A stretch of DNA of 64,000 bases from Moritella sp. JT01 (GCF_001574435.1 NZ_LOCN01000004.1:1-64000); one strand, 5' to 3'; numbered from the stretch's first letter, positions 38,421 to 48,765 are shown. Notes: generated from the letters alone by a model not told the origin. Numbers and translations are program-made.

Positions 38421-39980
38421 TCAGTCGATAATTTTAAAATGTCGCGGGCGTAAACCAAACACCAATAAAGCCATAAAATAGCTTATTACAGCTAATCCAA
38501 GTAAGCCTAACAAGCATAAACTGCTGTCTAATAAACCCCACTCGTACCATTGCGACATGTCTGGTTTAGCGTATTGTACTAAGCCTGCCATCAAACCTGC
38601 AGAGACAAATAACTTCACCACGACAATACCGGTATCCCTATTAATCTTGTACACACCTTCCTTGTGCAATCCCCAATAGAGCAAGCCTGCATTCAATGTC
38701 GCAGACCCCGCCGTCGCCAGCGCTAAACCAACATAACCAAATGGAATCGCTAAAATGATGTTAAAGCCCATATTACTGATCATGGCGATGATGCCAAACT
38801 TAACCGGCGTACGGGTATCTTGACGCGCATAATAACCTGGCGCCAATACCTTAATCAGCATAAAACTGAGTAAACCTGAGCCATAAGCCATCAAGCTCAT
38901 CGAGGCCATCGAAACGTCATCAGCGCCAAATTCACCACGCATAAACAATACTTTAAGCATTGGGCTGGCAAGTACTATCATGCCCATCATCGCTGGCGTG
39001 CCCAGTAATAGAACCACTCTTACCCCCCAATCCATGGTTTCTTTAAATTGATTATCAGAGCGGGCTGAATGAGTACGAGAAAGGGCAGGTAAAATAACGG
39101 TCGCGATCGCAATACCGAACAAACCAAGTGGAAATTCTAATAAACGGTCTGAGTAATACAACCAACTAATAGACCCTGTCATTAAGAAACTGGCAATAAA
39201 CGTATCAAACAATAAGTTAATCTGGCTCACTGATACACCAAACATTGCCGGTATCATTAGTTTTCGAATTTTAGTCACGCCAGGATCTCGCCATCCCCAG
39301 CGTGGTTTAACGAGCATTTTTTGTTTCGCTAAAAACGGAATTTGGAATAAGAACTGAATTGCACCGCCAATAAATACCCCGATAGCGAGCCCTATTTCTG
39401 GCTGTGCTAAATGAGGTGCGATGAACAATGCCGCACCGATAATAGCGATATTTAAAAACACTGGCGTGAAGGCCGCAACAGCAAATTTACCCAAGGTGTT
39501 TAAAATTGCACCAGATAATGCGGTAAAAGTAATAAACCACAAATAAGGAAAAGTAATTTTCAGCATAAATGAAGCAAGTTCAAACTTGTGTGCGTCGGGA
39601 CCATCATTAAGCCAATCAACAAACCAACCAGCACCAAAGAGAATTGTAATTAATGGCGAACCGATTACCCCAAACAAGGTAACAATTGTCACCAAAACAC
39701 CTAAGGTACCCGACACAGATGCAATGAGGTCCCGTACCTTTTGTTTATCGCCAGTCTGTTGATATTCGGTCAGAACGGGCACAAAAGCCTGTGCAAATGC
39801 ACCTTCAGCGAAAAGACGGCGTAAAAAGTTGGGGATTTTGTTGGCAAAAAAGAAAACATCCGCGGCTGCACCCGCCCCCATTAAATTTGCGACAATAACA
39901 TCTCGAACTAAACCTAAAATACGCGAGATCATGGTCATTGAACTGACGATAAGGCCAGATTTTATTAATTTATTACTCAA
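38421..39980 (-). CDS. murJ: Lipid II flippase MurJ
   Basis: A 519-aa MOP-family protein with about 14 hydrophobic segments that moves lipid II across the inner membrane. Typical segments are SMTMISRILGLVRDVIVA, FFFANKIPNFLRRLFAEGAF and YARQDTRTPVKFG. The start codon is TTG (AAGGTATTTC before it); no in-frame ATG lies close enough to replace it. It is divergent from rpsT, as in E. coli and Vibrio. Confidence 0.95.
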   Translation of the reverse strand: MSNKLIKSGLIVSSMTMISRILGLVRDVIVANLMGAGAAADVFFFANKIPNFLRRLFAEGAFAQAFVPVLTEYQQTGDKQKVRDLIASVSGTLGVLVTIVTLFGVIGSPLITILFGAGWFVDWLNDGPDAHKFELASFMLKITFPYLWFITFTALSGAILNTLGKFAVAAFTPVFLNIAIIGAALFIAPHLAQPEIGLAIGVFIGGAIQFLFQIPFLAKQKMLVKPRWGWRDPGVTKIRKLMIPAMFGVSVSQINLLFDTFIASFLMTGSISWLYYSDRLLEFPLGLFGIAIATVILPALSRTHSARSDNQFKETMDWGVRVVLLLGTPAMMGMIVLASPMLKVLFMRGEFGADDVSMASMSLMAYGSGLLSFMLIKVLAPGYYARQDTRTPVKFGIIAMISNMGFNIILAIPFGYVGLALATAGSATLNAGLLYWGLHKEGVYKINRDTGIVVVKLFVSAGLMAGLVQYAKPDMSQWYEWGLLDSSLCLLGLLGLAVISYFMALLVFGLRPRHFKIID

Positions 39981-40103
39981 GAAATACCTTTTATGTCAAT
40001 CAAGCCCTGTTCGTGGGGGGCATTTGCTGCTAAAATATGTCCCACATCTTAACTGTCATTGCAGTTAGTTGCCAATATTTTGCCTGTTATTTACACAAAA
40101 ATA

Positions 40104-40132
40104 TTGACAAATTTCGTTAGGCAAGGCATATT
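40104..40132 (+). promoter_or_regulatory. Putative rpsT promoter
   Basis: TTGACA (40104-40109), a 17-nt spacer and CATATT (40127-40132), about 50 nt before the rpsT start. Confidence 0.6.
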
Positions 40133-40179
40133 CCTCGCCTTTATAAAATTAACGTCTTTAGACATTTAGGAGTAGGACC

Positions 40180-40440
40180 TTGGCTAATATCAAGTCTGCT
40201 AAAAAACGCGCAATCCAATCTGAAAAACGCCGTAAGCACAACACTTCACGTCGTTCTATGATGCGTACACTAACTAAGAAAATTATCGTAGCTATTGCTG
40301 CTGGTAACAAAGAAGAAGCGACTGCTGCATTTATTACTGCACAACCGATTCTTGATCGTATGGCTTGTAAAGGCCTGATCCATGCAAACAAAGCTGCTCG
40401 TATTAAGAGCCGTATTTCTGCTAAGATCAAAGCACTTTAA
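40180..40440 (+). CDS. rpsT: 30S ribosomal protein S20
   Basis: An 86-aa basic protein binding the 5' domain of 16S r[32 protein letters not shown] and [19 protein letters not shown] are standard. The start codon is TTG with a strong TAGGAGTAGGA site. The E. coli gene also starts with UUG, which is part of its autoregulation, so the rare start looks conserved. A terminator follows closely. Confidence 0.97.
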   Translation: MANIKSAKKRAIQSEKRRKHNTSRRSMMRTLTKKIIVAIAAGNKEEATAAFITAQPILDRMACKGLIHANKAARIKSRISAKIKAL

Positions 40441-40462
40441 TTATTGCTTGAATACGATAATG

Positions 40463-40490
40463 AAAAAACCAGCTTCGGCTGGTTTTTTTA
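40463..40490 (+). terminator. Terminator of rpsT
   Basis: AAAACCAGC-TTCG-GCTGGTTTT, a UUCG tetraloop hairpin with a T-run. It can also serve the convergent nhaA gene. Confidence 0.9.
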
Positions 40491-40518
40491 TATCTAAAAA
40501 ATATGATTTCAACTTAAT

Positions 40519-41736
40519 TCAGCCTTTATCCACTAATTCCCCATCAACTTCCACCTTATCTTTTGTTGTTGTCGCACAGGCGAGTAAATAATAACCCAGC
40601 ACCGCAGCCAATGTAGAGCCTATTAATATCCCCAAACGCGCCAGATCCGCCATCACGGGATCCGTGAATGCTAATGACGTAATAAACATCGACATCGTAA
40701 AACCAATACCGCACAACACCGATACCGCAAAAATTTGTTTAAAGTTAATCCCCTCGGGTAATATCGCAATTTTCAACTTAACCGCTAACCAACTAATACT
40801 GAAAATGCCCAAAGGCTTACCAATCAGTAGCCCTAATGCAACGCCTATTGGCAATGCAGACGTCATATCACTAAACTGAATATTGGTTAACGGCACCCCC
40901 GCATTCGCAAATGCAAACAAGGGTAAAATATAATACTTCGTCCAAGGATGTAGCCAACGTGCCAACGTTTTCGCTGGAGAATGCGGGTTTTCAACATCAT
41001 TTTTATCATCTTTACGATACATAGGAATAGCAAAACCGATCACCACGCCGGCCAAAGTTGCATGTACGCCTGATTTAAGTACTGCCACCCACAATAACGC
41101 CCCAACAATAAGGTAAGGCGTTAAGCTCATGATGTTGTAACGGTGCATTAGCCACAATATGCTTATACACGCGCACGCTAAACTCAGTGATAATACCGAC
41201 ATATCCACGGTATAAAACAAGGCAATAATAATGATCACGCCGAGATCATCCATGATAGCCAGCGCCAATAAGAAAATTTTCAAATTAACAGGCACGCGTT
41301 TACCCAATAACGACAACACCCCTAATGCAAAGGCGATATCGGTGGCGGCAGGGATTGCCCAGCCCTTGATTGCTTCTGGATTCGCGGCATTAAAACTTAA
41401 ATAGACTAATGCGGGCGCTAGCATACCGCCAGCCGCAGCGATAATTGGAAAAAGAGATTTTTTACGACTCGCTAGCGCACCTTCAACAAGCTCTTGCTTT
41501 ACCTCTAAACCAATAAGTAAAAAGAATACCGCCATAAGGCCATCGTTGATCCAATGACTGAATGATTTATTGATATCAATATCGGCGACGCGAACTTGGA
41601 TCTCGGTATGTAAAAACCCCAAATACAAATCGGAAAAGGGGGAATTAGCAACAAGCATCGCCAATATAGCCGCAATGATAAGTAATACACCGCCTGAGGA
41701 TTCAGTACGAAGGAATTGCGTTAAGGATTTATACAA
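40519..41736 (-). CDS. nhaA: Na+/H+ antiporter NhaA
   Basis: A 405-aa inner-membrane antiporter exporting Na+ in exchange for protons. Conserved residues are visible in [13 protein letters not shown] (equivalent of E. coli Asp133) and AIMDDLGVI (Asp163/Asp164, the ion site). About 12 helices are visible. The start is TTG five bases after a perfect GGAGG; no ATG is nearby in frame. A sodium-linked antiporter suits a marine lifestyle but is not proof of one. Confidence 0.94.
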   Translation of the reverse strand: MYKSLTQFLRTESSGGVLLIIAAILAMLVANSPFSDLYLGFLHTEIQVRVADIDINKSFSHWINDGLMAVFFLLIGLEVKQELVEGALASRKKSLFPIIAAAGGMLAPALVYLSFNAANPEAIKGWAIPAATDIAFALGVLSLLGKRVPVNLKIFLLALAIMDDLGVIIIIALFYTVDMSVLSLSLACACISILWLMHRYNIMSLTPYLIVGALLWVAVLKSGVHATLAGVVIGFAIPMYRKDDKNDVENPHSPAKTLARWLHPWTKYYILPLFAFANAGVPLTNIQFSDMTSALPIGVALGLLIGKPLGIFSISWLAVKLKIAILPEGINFKQIFAVSVLCGIGFTMSMFITSLAFTDPVMADLARLGILIGSTLAAVLGYYLLACATTTKDKVEVDGELVDKG

Positions 41737-41895
41737 ATGAGCCTCCTTGCTTATTATCGGGGATTTGTATTCAATGAATAATCAACCACATAGATCTAGT
41801 ATAGAAAGTTCACAAAGATTTAACCTTTAAATTTGTTAATTTAGCTATATTGGTAGACATTAATCTTTATATTTAACTCATTTAGGTAATTATTA

Positions 41896-42921
41896 ATGTC
41901 CTTAAAATCCCAACAGCAGCAGTCATTACCCGAATTAATGCAACTGGAGAAGTTAATCGAGTTAGGCGGTAAACACTTACACAGTCAGATTTTGGCGCAT
42001 GTGTCTTATAAAAAATCCAGCTACCCCTTGTATTCAATCAGTATGGGCTCACAAGACCCCAATGTGCCTGTGATCGCATTTATTGGTGGTATCCATGGTG
42101 TAGAACGTATTGGCACACAAGTTATCTTGGCGTTGTTTGAGAGCCTAATTCGGCGATTAAAGTGGGATCAATCACTGCATCAAGAACTCAGTCACGTAAA
42201 ACTGCTATTCCTGCCACTCATGAACCCTATAGGAATGCTAAAAAATAGTCGTGCCAATGGTAATGGTGTGGATTTAATGCGTAACGCGCCAGTAGATGCT
42301 GTTGGCAATGTACCCTGGCTAGTGGGTGGGCAACGCATGAGTAATATACTGCCTTGGTATCGCGGTAAAAAGGGCAAAGCAATGCAACCTGAATCCCGAG
42401 TATTGGTAGAGCATATTCGCCAACAATTATTGACAGCCCCTTTTAGCATTGCGTTAGATTGTCATTCTGGTTTTGGTTTTGATAATCAAATTTGGTTTCC
42501 TTATGCTAAATCAAAACAGCCTATTCCGCATCTAGCCGAAATATTTAAGCTACGTAAAATGCTTATCGAAACCTACCCACACCAAGACTACGTGTTCGAA
42601 CCACAAGCGCGAAACTATATGACCCATGGTGATTTGTGGGATTATTTATACGACCAATCACTGGAACTAAATACCACCTTTCTGCCGCTAACATTAGAAA
42701 TGGGTTCCTGGACCTGGATTAAAAAGAACCCGCTGCAAGTGTTCAAATCCAGTGGTATTTTCCATCCGATCCAGCCTCACCGTATTAAACGCGTATTACG
42801 CCAACATCATGTACTCATGGAATTTTTGATCAAAGTAACTGGGTCTTATGCACACTGGTTACCGCAACTAAACAAGGAACGTAATCATGCCGACGCAACC
42901 TCACTCTGGTATACAGAATAG
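41896..42921 (+). CDS. M14-family zinc carboxypeptidase-like protein
   Basis: A 341-aa protein with the M14 / succinylglutamate desuccinylase-like zinc site. GGIHGVERIG supplies HxxE, ALDCHSGFG the third ligand, and PLTLEMGSW the probable catalytic Glu. SRANGNGVDLMRN is the substrate-binding block of the M14 family. No signal peptide is evident, so it is probably cytoplasmic. The substrate is unknown. The next gene starts inside its last 35 bp, so the two are co-translated. Confidence 0.8.
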   Translation: MSLKSQQQQSLPELMQLEKLIELGGKHLHSQILAHVSYKKSSYPLYSISMGSQDPNVPVIAFIGGIHGVERIGTQVILALFESLIRRLKWDQSLHQELSHVKLLFLPLMNPIGMLKNSRANGNGVDLMRNAPVDAVGNVPWLVGGQRMSNILPWYRGKKGKAMQPESRVLVEHIRQQLLTAPFSIALDCHSGFGFDNQIWFPYAKSKQPIPHLAEIFKLRKMLIETYPHQDYVFEPQARNYMTHGDLWDYLYDQSLELNTTFLPLTLEMGSWTWIKKNPLQVFKSSGIFHPIQPHRIKRVLRQHHVLMEFLIKVTGSYAHWLPQLNKERNHADATSLWYTE

Positions 42922-43723
42922 TGCTTCATCAAGACCGCATAATACCTCACCAACTTGGCTATTAATACGAGGTTTATGTCGACAGCAGCAACATTGGGAA
43001 GACTTTCCCATCAAATTAGCGCAGCAGCTTAACAGTCAGGTGTTATGTTGTGACATACCAGGTACAGGCACTGAATGGCAACGCGTAACACCCGTCTCCA
43101 TCACGGACATAACGCTACAACTTAGACAACAATTTAGGCAGAAAAATCCCGATGTATCCTATCCTATCCGGTTGTTAGGTATTTCTATGGGCGGTATGAT
43201 CTGCACTGAATGGGCAAAGTGCTTTCCAAACGAAATTGAACACATGGTTTTTATTAATACCAGTTTTAAACAATTCAGTCCTATTTATCAGCGTTTAAAA
43301 ATCAGCAAACTCACCACCCTTATCCGCATATTATCCAGTACACCTTTACAGCAAGAAAAACTTATTTTAAATATGACCAGCCATACTCAACACAATAATC
43401 ACGCATTGTCTCAACGTTGGTGTCGTTATGCAGAGCTGCAACCCGTCAGCCGTCAAAACGCCTTGCGCCAGCTATATGCTGCAAGCCGTTTTAGCCCCCC
43501 TCCGCAGGCACCCATTGACAATATTCTATTACTCGCGAGTCAACATGATCAATTAGTTGATGTTCGTTGTAGTAGTGCCATCGCCGCACAATGGCACTGT
43601 CCAATCGACTATCACCCCACAGCAGGTCACGACTTACCTTTAGATGACAGTAAATGGATCTGCGATAAAATATTGCGCTGGATCACACATCCAGTCCTGA
43701 TCAGTCACTCAATTGCCATATAA
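42887..43723 (+). CDS. Alpha/beta hydrolase
   Basis: A 278-aa alpha/beta hydrolase with the nucleophile elbow GISMGG (GxSxG), an Asp in LASQHDQLVD and a His in TAGHDLPLDD, giving a complete Ser-Asp-His triad. CDIPGTGTEW and a cap region between are visible. It starts within the M14-like gene, with AAGGA 8 nt upstream. An acyltransferase gene follows 66 bp later. Esterase, thioesterase or lipase activity are all possible. Confidence 0.8.
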   Translation: MPTQPHSGIQNSASSRPHNTSPTWLLIRGLCRQQQHWEDFPIKLAQQLNSQVLCCDIPGTGTEWQRVTPVSITDITLQLRQQFRQKNPDVSYPIRLLGISMGGMICTEWAKCFPNEIEHMVFINTSFKQFSPIYQRLKISKLTTLIRILSSTPLQQEKLILNMTSHTQHNNHALSQRWCRYAELQPVSRQNALRQLYAASRFSPPPQAPIDNILLLASQHDQLVDVRCSSAIAAQWHCPIDYHPTAGHDLPLDDSKWICDKILRWITHPVLISHSIAI

Positions 43724-43789
43724 AACCACTAAAAATGTCACAGCAAGCTTCTATGATAACAAGCAACAATAATCTAAAGGATGAAGATT

Positions 43790-45529
43790 ATGCTTAACAT
43801 AGAAGCGGAAATAAACCAGCGTTATCCGGACTTTTTCCAGAAAAAAAGTATCCGTCTCATTGCCAAACCTATGCTTGCCACACTTAGACTACTCTTTCAT
43901 GAACGTGAATTACGCCAATTTGGTGAAACCTATGCACACCTCACAGGTATCGAGTTTATCGAACAAGTATTTGAGCACTTCAGCTTTAGTTACTCAGTTC
44001 GCCCTAACGAAATAGAACGAATTCCGGCAACAGGTAAAGCAGTGATCATCGCCAACCATCCAATCGGCACACTAGATGGCATGGCACTGCTTAAAATGGT
44101 CAGTAAAGTCCGTCCAGACGTAAAGGTCGTGGCCAATGACATGCTTATGATCATCAAGCCTGTGAGAGATTATTTATTACCGGTAGATAACATGAATGGG
44201 GGGACCGCTAGCGACCGTTTACAAGCAATACAAACACATCTCAAGGATGAAGGTGTGATTATTATGTTTCCGGCTGGTGAAGTCTCACGCATTAGCCCAC
44301 AGGGTGTAAAAGACGGTAAATGGCGTAATGGTTTTTTGCGTATTGCGAGCAGCGTCCAAGCCCCTATCATCCCTATTTATATCAATGCTAAAAATTCATT
44401 GTTTTTTTATAGCTTGTCCATGTTATCAAAACCGATTTCGACCTTGTGGTTGATCCGTGAAATGTTTAAACACGCTCACAACTGCGTCTCAATCCGTATT
44501 GGCGAGCAGATTAATTATCAAACTTACCAGTCGCTAGATTTGCCTATCAATACCAAAACAGCATTGTTTCGTAAACATTTATACCGCTTAACCAAAGACA
44601 AACCGTCGATTTTCAATACGCAATCAGCCATTGCTCACCCAGAAAATAAAGCATTATTACGCAGTGAAATACACGCCTGCCAGAAGATCAGCGAAAGCCG
44701 TGATGGGAAGCAAATCTACTGCTACCGCCATCAAGCAAACTCCACCATCATGCGCGAAATCGGCAGATTAAGAGAAGAGTCATTTCGATTAGTGGGTGAA
44801 GGCACTGGCGAGCGTCGAGATGTAGATATCTACGATAATTCTTATGTCCACATTCTATTGTGGGATGATAAAGAACTGGAGTTAATCGGCGCCTATCGCT
44901 TATTAGAAACAAATAAAATTGATAGCATCAACGTAAAGCAGCAGCTCTACAGTGCCACGTTATTTGATTACCATGCCGCAATGACGCCTTATTTGGCAGC
45001 CGGCATTGAGCTTGGCCGTAGCTTTATTCAGCCCAAATACTGGGGAACCCGCAGCCTTGAATACCTATGGCAAGGGATCATGGAATACATCATTCAACAC
45101 AGTGGTTGTCGCTACCTGTTTGGCACCGTGAGCATTAGTAACAGTTACTCACAACCAGCAAAAGAGCTATTGGTTTATTATTATCAACATTTCTACGGTA
45201 ACAATACCAATGTCGCGAGTGCCACTATGCCATTCCGATTATCAGAAGACGCAAATTCACGTTTAACGGATTTATTTGCTGATGTCGATGCCGAAGAAGG
45301 CATGTCAATCCTAAAAGCACAGCTCAACCACATGGGGTTTAGTGTACCGACACTCTTTAAGCAATATACCAAATTGTGTAAACCGGGTGGTGTACAGATT
45401 TTTGATTTCAATATTGATCCCAGTTTTAATCATTGTATTGATGGTTTGATCGTATTAGACCTCACCCAATTCACAGATAAAAACAAAAAACGTTTTAATG
45501 CACAAGCGCTGCAACTCGAACACAACTAA
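43790..45529 (+). CDS. OlsF-like bifunctional acyltransferase (ornithine lipid synthesis candidate)
   Basis: About 579 aa, two domains. The N-terminal PlsC-type acyltransferase (about 20-270) has NHPIGTLDG as its His/Asp motif and FPAGEVSR as the glycerol-phosphate-site block. The C-terminal GNAT/hemolysin-like domain (about 310-570) has REESFRLVGEGTG and ELGRSFIQPKYWG, as in OlsB. In OlsF of Serratia and Flavobacterium, the C-terminal part N-acylates ornithine and the N-terminal part adds the second fatty acid. The two preceding same-strand genes may form an operon with it. The alternative is an unassigned lysophospholipid acyltransferase. The start at 43790 is better spaced from AAAGG than the ATG at 43781. 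Confidence 0.75.
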   Translation: MLNIEAEINQRYPDFFQKKSIRLIAKPMLATLRLLFHERELRQFGETYAHLTGIEFIEQVFEHFSFSYSVRPNEIERIPATGKAVIIANHPIGTLDGMALLKMVSKVRPDVKVVANDMLMIIKPVRDYLLPVDNMNGGTASDRLQAIQTHLKDEGVIIMFPAGEVSRISPQGVKDGKWRNGFLRIASSVQAPIIPIYINAKNSLFFYSLSMLSKPISTLWLIREMFKHAHNCVSIRIGEQINYQTYQSLDLPINTKTALFRKHLYRLTKDKPSIFNTQSAIAHPENKALLRSEIHACQKISESRDGKQIYCYRHQANSTIMREIGRLREESFRLVGEGTGERRDVDIYDNSYVHILLWDDKELELIGAYRLLETNKIDSINVKQQLYSATLFDYHAAMTPYLAAGIELGRSFIQPKYWGTRSLEYLWQGIMEYIIQHSGCRYLFGTVSISNSYSQPAKELLVYYYQHFYGNNTNVASATMPFRLSEDANSRLTDLFADVDAEEGMSILKAQLNHMGFSVPTLFKQYTKLCKPGGVQIFDFNIDPSFNHCIDGLIVLDLTQFTDKNKKRFNAQALQLEHN

Positions 45530-45553
45530 TACCGCTTATCTACAATATCCTCG

Positions 45554-45580
45554 TTATCGCTGATATCAAGTCAGCGATAA
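45554..45580 (+). terminator. Hairpin after the OlsF-like gene
   Basis: TTATCGCTGA / TCAGCGATAA, a perfect 10-bp stem with a 7-nt loop, 24 nt after the stop. No T-run follows. Confidence 0.5.
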
Positions 45581-45695
45581 TAGCTTGTCTCTGATAAATC
45601 CGATTTGTAACCCCTGCTAATCTATGTAAAGATCCCGCCCACGCAAAGTAATGCACAATAATTAATGTATAACCATAAGAATAGGGTAGTAATCG

Positions 45696-46547
45696 ATGAA
45701 ACAGTATCTTGATTTATGTACACGAATCGTGGAACAGGGTGTGTGGGTTGAAAATGAACGTACCGGAAAACGCTGTTTAACCGTGATCAATGCTGATCTC
45801 ACTTATGACGTGGCAAATAATGTATTTCCATTAGTCACCACGCGAAAAAGCTTTTGGAAATCAGCCATTGCCGAGATAATTGGTTACATCCGTGGTTATG
45901 ATAATGCCGCAGATTTTCGTGCATTAGGTACCAAAACCTGGGATGCCAATGCCAATGAAAACCCTGTTTGGTTGGCAAGCCCACACCGTAAAGGTGAAGA
46001 CGACATGGGCTATGTGTACGGTGCGTGCGCACGTAACTGGGTAAAACCACAAGGCGGTACAGTCGACCTACTACGTCAAATCATCGATGACCTATCAAAC
46101 GGTATTGATAACCGTGGCGAGATCTTAACCTTCTTTAACCCGGGTGCATTTGAACTGGGTTGTTTACGTCCTTGCATGTACAGCCACCATTTCTCACTGC
46201 TTGGTGATACCTTATATCTAAACAGTACTCAACGTTCGTGTGACGTGCCCCTAGGCCTAAACTTTAATATGGTACAAGTACATGTATTATTAGCGTTAGT
46301 GGCACAAATCACTGGTCATAAAGCCGGTCAGGCATACCATAAGATTGTTAACGCTCATATATATGAAGATCAGCTAGAATTAATGCGTGACGTACAATTA
46401 AAACGCGAGCCGTTACCACTGCCGAAATTACACATTAATCCAAAAATTAAGACCCTAGAAGATCTAGAAACATGGGTGACATTGGACGATTTCGAGGTGA
46501 CAGATTATCAGCATCATGATGTGATCAAATATCCATTTTCGGTGTAA
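45696..46547 (+). CDS. thyA: Thymidylate synthase
   Basis: A 283-aa enzyme that methylates dUMP to dTMP with methylene-THF. The catalytic Cys lies in [10 protein letters not shown], followed by the dUMP-binding [14 protein letters not shown] and [12 protein letters not shown]. The N-terminal region has the expected Arg loop, although with [15 protein letters not shown]. The active-site Cys is followed by Met, not the His of E. coli ThyA, a variation allowed in the family signature. It is convergent with lgt. In E. coli and Vibrio, thyA also adjoins lgt. Confidence 0.94.
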   Translation: MKQYLDLCTRIVEQGVWVENERTGKRCLTVINADLTYDVANNVFPLVTTRKSFWKSAIAEIIGYIRGYDNAADFRALGTKTWDANANENPVWLASPHRKGEDDMGYVYGACARNWVKPQGGTVDLLRQIIDDLSNGIDNRGEILTFFNPGAFELGCLRPCMYSHHFSLLGDTLYLNSTQRSCDVPLGLNFNMVQVHVLLALVAQITGHKAGQAYHKIVNAHIYEDQLELMRDVQLKREPLPLPKLHINPKIKTLEDLETWVTLDDFEVTDYQHHDVIKYPFSV

Positions 46548-46570
46548 ACATACATAGATTATTAAAATAA

Positions 46571-46602
46571 AAAGGTGTTAACTTAATTTAGTTAACACCT
46601 TT
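46571..46602. terminator. Bidirectional terminator between thyA and lgt
   Basis: AAAGGTGTTAACT / AGTTAACACCTTT, a 13-bp perfect stem with a 6-nt loop. T-runs follow on both strands. Confidence 0.88.
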
Positions 46603-46627
46603 TTCATTCTTTATCTGCGTAAACCAA

Positions 46628-47446
46628 TTATTTATTTATTTTACCTGCAAACAAAGTTGGCTTCTTATAAGCAATAAACATAATAAGCGCACCCAGGAAG
46701 ATCATCGGTGTCGATAGAATTTGTCCCATACTAACCAAATCAAAATACAACCCTAGTTGTGAGTCTGGTTGACGGAAGTACTCAGCAACAAAGCGGAAAA
46801 TACCGTAACCGAATAAGAACAGACCCGAGATAGCGCCAACTGGACGTGGTTTACGTGCAAATACTTGTAAGATAATAAGCAGTAATACACCTTCCATTGC
46901 AAACTGATATAACTGACTCGGATGACGCGGTAAATCACCACCAGTGGGGAAGATCATCGCCCAAGGCACATCTGTCACACGTCCCCACAACTCGCCATTG
47001 ATAAAGTTACCAATACGTCCAGCCGCTAAGCCAAACGGCACCATAGGGGCAATGAAATCAGCAATAACAAAGAATGAACGCTGGGTTTTACGACCAAAAT
47101 AAGCAAATGCTAACAATACACCAATCAGACCGCCATGGAATGACATGCCGCCATCCGTAATGCGGAATAAATACATTGGATCATCAAGGAATAAACCGAA
47201 GTTATAAAACAGCACATAACCAATACGACCACCAAGGATCACCCCAAGGAAACCGTAAAATAATAAATCACCGACTTCGTCTTTATTCCAGCTACTACCC
47301 GGTTTCGCTGCTTGTCTATTACCCATCCAATTAGCAAATAAAAAACCAAGTAAATACATCAACCCGTACCAGTAAACATTAATCGGGCCGATACTGATCG
47401 CAATGGGATCAATTTCTGGATATTGTAGATATGTCTGCGACATCAT
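46628..47446 (-). CDS. lgt: Prolipoprotein diacylglyceryl transferase
   Basis: A 272-aa inner-membrane enzyme that attaches diacylglycerol to the lipobox Cys, the first step of lipoprotein maturation. Conserved blocks are [27 protein letters not shown] and the signature [18 protein letters not shown] with the essential Arg. About seven transmembrane segments are visible. LspA at 33739 catalyses the next step. AGGA precedes the first of two adjacent ATGs. Confidence 0.95.
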   Translation of the reverse strand: MMSQTYLQYPEIDPIAISIGPINVYWYGLMYLLGFLFANWMGNRQAAKPGSSWNKDEVGDLLFYGFLGVILGGRIGYVLFYNFGLFLDDPMYLFRITDGGMSFHGGLIGVLLAFAYFGRKTQRSFFVIADFIAPMVPFGLAAGRIGNFINGELWGRVTDVPWAMIFPTGGDLPRHPSQLYQFAMEGVLLLIILQVFARKPRPVGAISGLFLFGYGIFRFVAEYFRQPDSQLGLYFDLVSMGQILSTPMIFLGALIMFIAYKKPTLFAGKINK

Positions 47447-47686
47447 TGAGTTCCTGAGTAAAAGAAAGTGATCACCTATGCTAAGGCAATAAAGTTACAA
47501 AATAACGTAAGCCATACATTTATATATTAATACATTCGTTATTCTTTATAAAAGACACCTTACACCAAATGTTTGCCACAACATAGAATTAGCCGCAACA
47601 GAATCGGTAAAGTAAGATAAATTAAACCAAAGTATGAGAGAGATAAATCTGGAATTCAGGAATAGAGAAAAGTGCAGTGAATAAGT

Positions 47687-47731
47687 AATGCCTTTGCATT
47701 GAATCGTATAATAATTCAATGCGCAGGCATT
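47687..47731 (-). terminator. Long hairpin downstream of rppH
   Basis: AATGCC / GGCATT and GCATTGAAT / ATTCAATGC, separated by a 3-nt internal loop, 9 nt after the rppH stop. Strong stem, no clear T-run. Confidence 0.55.
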
Positions 47732-47739
47732 ATTTAACA

Positions 47740-48246
47740 TTAACGTCGTTTACGTTTAATGTCTTTGCGTAAAAAAGGTAATGCCACAGGTGCAAACTCT
47801 TTCATAACACGACGATAAACGTCTTTTTTAAACGATACAACCTGACGTACAGGATACCAATAACTGACCCAACGCCAATCATCAAATTCGGGATGTCCTG
47901 TGCATTTGAAGTCGATTTGACTGTCATCCGCTTCCAGACGCAGTAAAAACCATTTTTGCTTTTGCCCAATGCAGACTGGTTTGCTATCCCATCTGACTAA
48001 TCGCTTTGGTAATTTATATTTCAACCATGTTTTAGAAGTGGCTAGAATCGAAACATGTTTCGCTTTAAGTCCAACTTCTTCATATAGTTCTCGATACATT
48101 GCTTGCTCTGCAGACTCTCCATTATCTACACCACCTTGCGGAAATTGCCAAGAATGTTGCCCACAACGTTTAGCCCATAAAACTTGACCTTCACGATTAC
48201 AAATTAGGATGCCTACATTAAGACGATAGCCATCGCTATCAATCAC
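47740..48246 (-). CDS. rppH: RNA pyrophosphohydrolase
   Basis: A 168-aa Nudix hydrolase that removes pyrophosphate from the 5' end of mRNAs, starting RNase E-dependent decay. It begins [14 protein letters not shown], and the Nudix box runs [20 protein letters not shown] with conserved Glu residues. WQFPQGGV and [13 protein letters not shown] are RppH-type. The tail is basic (KDIKRKRR). Divergent from mutH across the 700-bp gap, as in E. coli where mutH and rppH (nudH) are close. Confidence 0.94.
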   Translation of the reverse strand: MIDSDGYRLNVGILICNREGQVLWAKRCGQHSWQFPQGGVDNGESAEQAMYRELYEEVGLKAKHVSILATSKTWLKYKLPKRLVRWDSKPVCIGQKQKWFLLRLEADDSQIDFKCTGHPEFDDWRWVSYWYPVRQVVSFKKDVYRRVMKEFAPVALPFLRKDIKRKRR

Positions 48247-48556
48247 ATTAGCACCTTAAGGGTAGAACTTAGTTAACTTGATTGTTTCATATAAATCAAT
48301 GAGCAGCAAATTTACACCTGCAGTTTTACCAAAGATCCATTTACAAAGACAAAATACCGCCGATTTCTTTCTAATTTAGAACTTCTAAGCGGCTTTGTTG
48401 AAACAACCCCCTTCTTTACAGAGAACCAAGTATGTTTAATATCTTAAAATAAAACATGGGATGAAAAACAGAATTCTACCTTTAATTCCAATATATAGGC
48501 ATTTACCTTACTCTCGATTGAGTAATAAAACACCAATATACCAATAATATCCCTCC
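48247..48556. other. Gene-free part of the rppH-mutH gap
   Basis: AT-rich sequence without a credible ORF. I see no convincing promoter, terminator or RNA structure here. The stretch leads into the DnaA-box cluster. Confidence 0.5.
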
Positions 48557-48765
48557 TCATCCACAATATGTACAGTTATACACATAACATGTGTGGAAAA
48601 GTAATAAAAACCGAGCTAAGTAGTCTTGTTAATCGCTATTTTCGATATTTATTAACAAACATAGGGAGGTAAATAGCAAGTTATCCACTTTTTCTGTGGA
48701 TAACCTTGTGAGGTGTTTATATTATTGCCATTTAACATAATAAAAAAAGGGTTAAATTATCTACA
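48557..48765. promoter_or_regulatory. Cluster of DnaA-box-like sites
   Basis: Six 9-mers at or one base from TTATNCACA lie in 209 bp. TTATACACA (48576-48584) and TTATCCACA on the minus strand (48695-48703) are perfect. TCATCCACA (48557-48565), TTTTCCACA on the minus strand (48592-48600), TTATCCACT (48681-48689) and TTATCTACA (48757-48765) have one mismatch. Two of them form an inverted pair, GTTATCCAC-N7-GTGGATAAC (48680-48704). The surroundings are AT-rich. No dnaA, dnaN, mnmG or plasmid replication gene is near, so a titration or timing site (datA/DARS-like) is more likely than an origin. Confidence 0.6.

Noticed and set aside
45696-46547. ThyA with Met after the catalytic Cys as a defect
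   Set aside because: The family signature allows Met at this position, and the rest of the active site is intact.
47546-47740. 64-codon minus-strand frame after rppH
   Set aside because: It overlaps the rppH hairpin region, has no ribosome binding site and no family similarity.
48557-48765. Chromosomal or plasmid replication origin
   Set aside because: No dnaA, dnaN, mnmG, rep or par genes and no clear AT-rich 13-mer array are present; a titration-type DnaA site is the more cautious reading.
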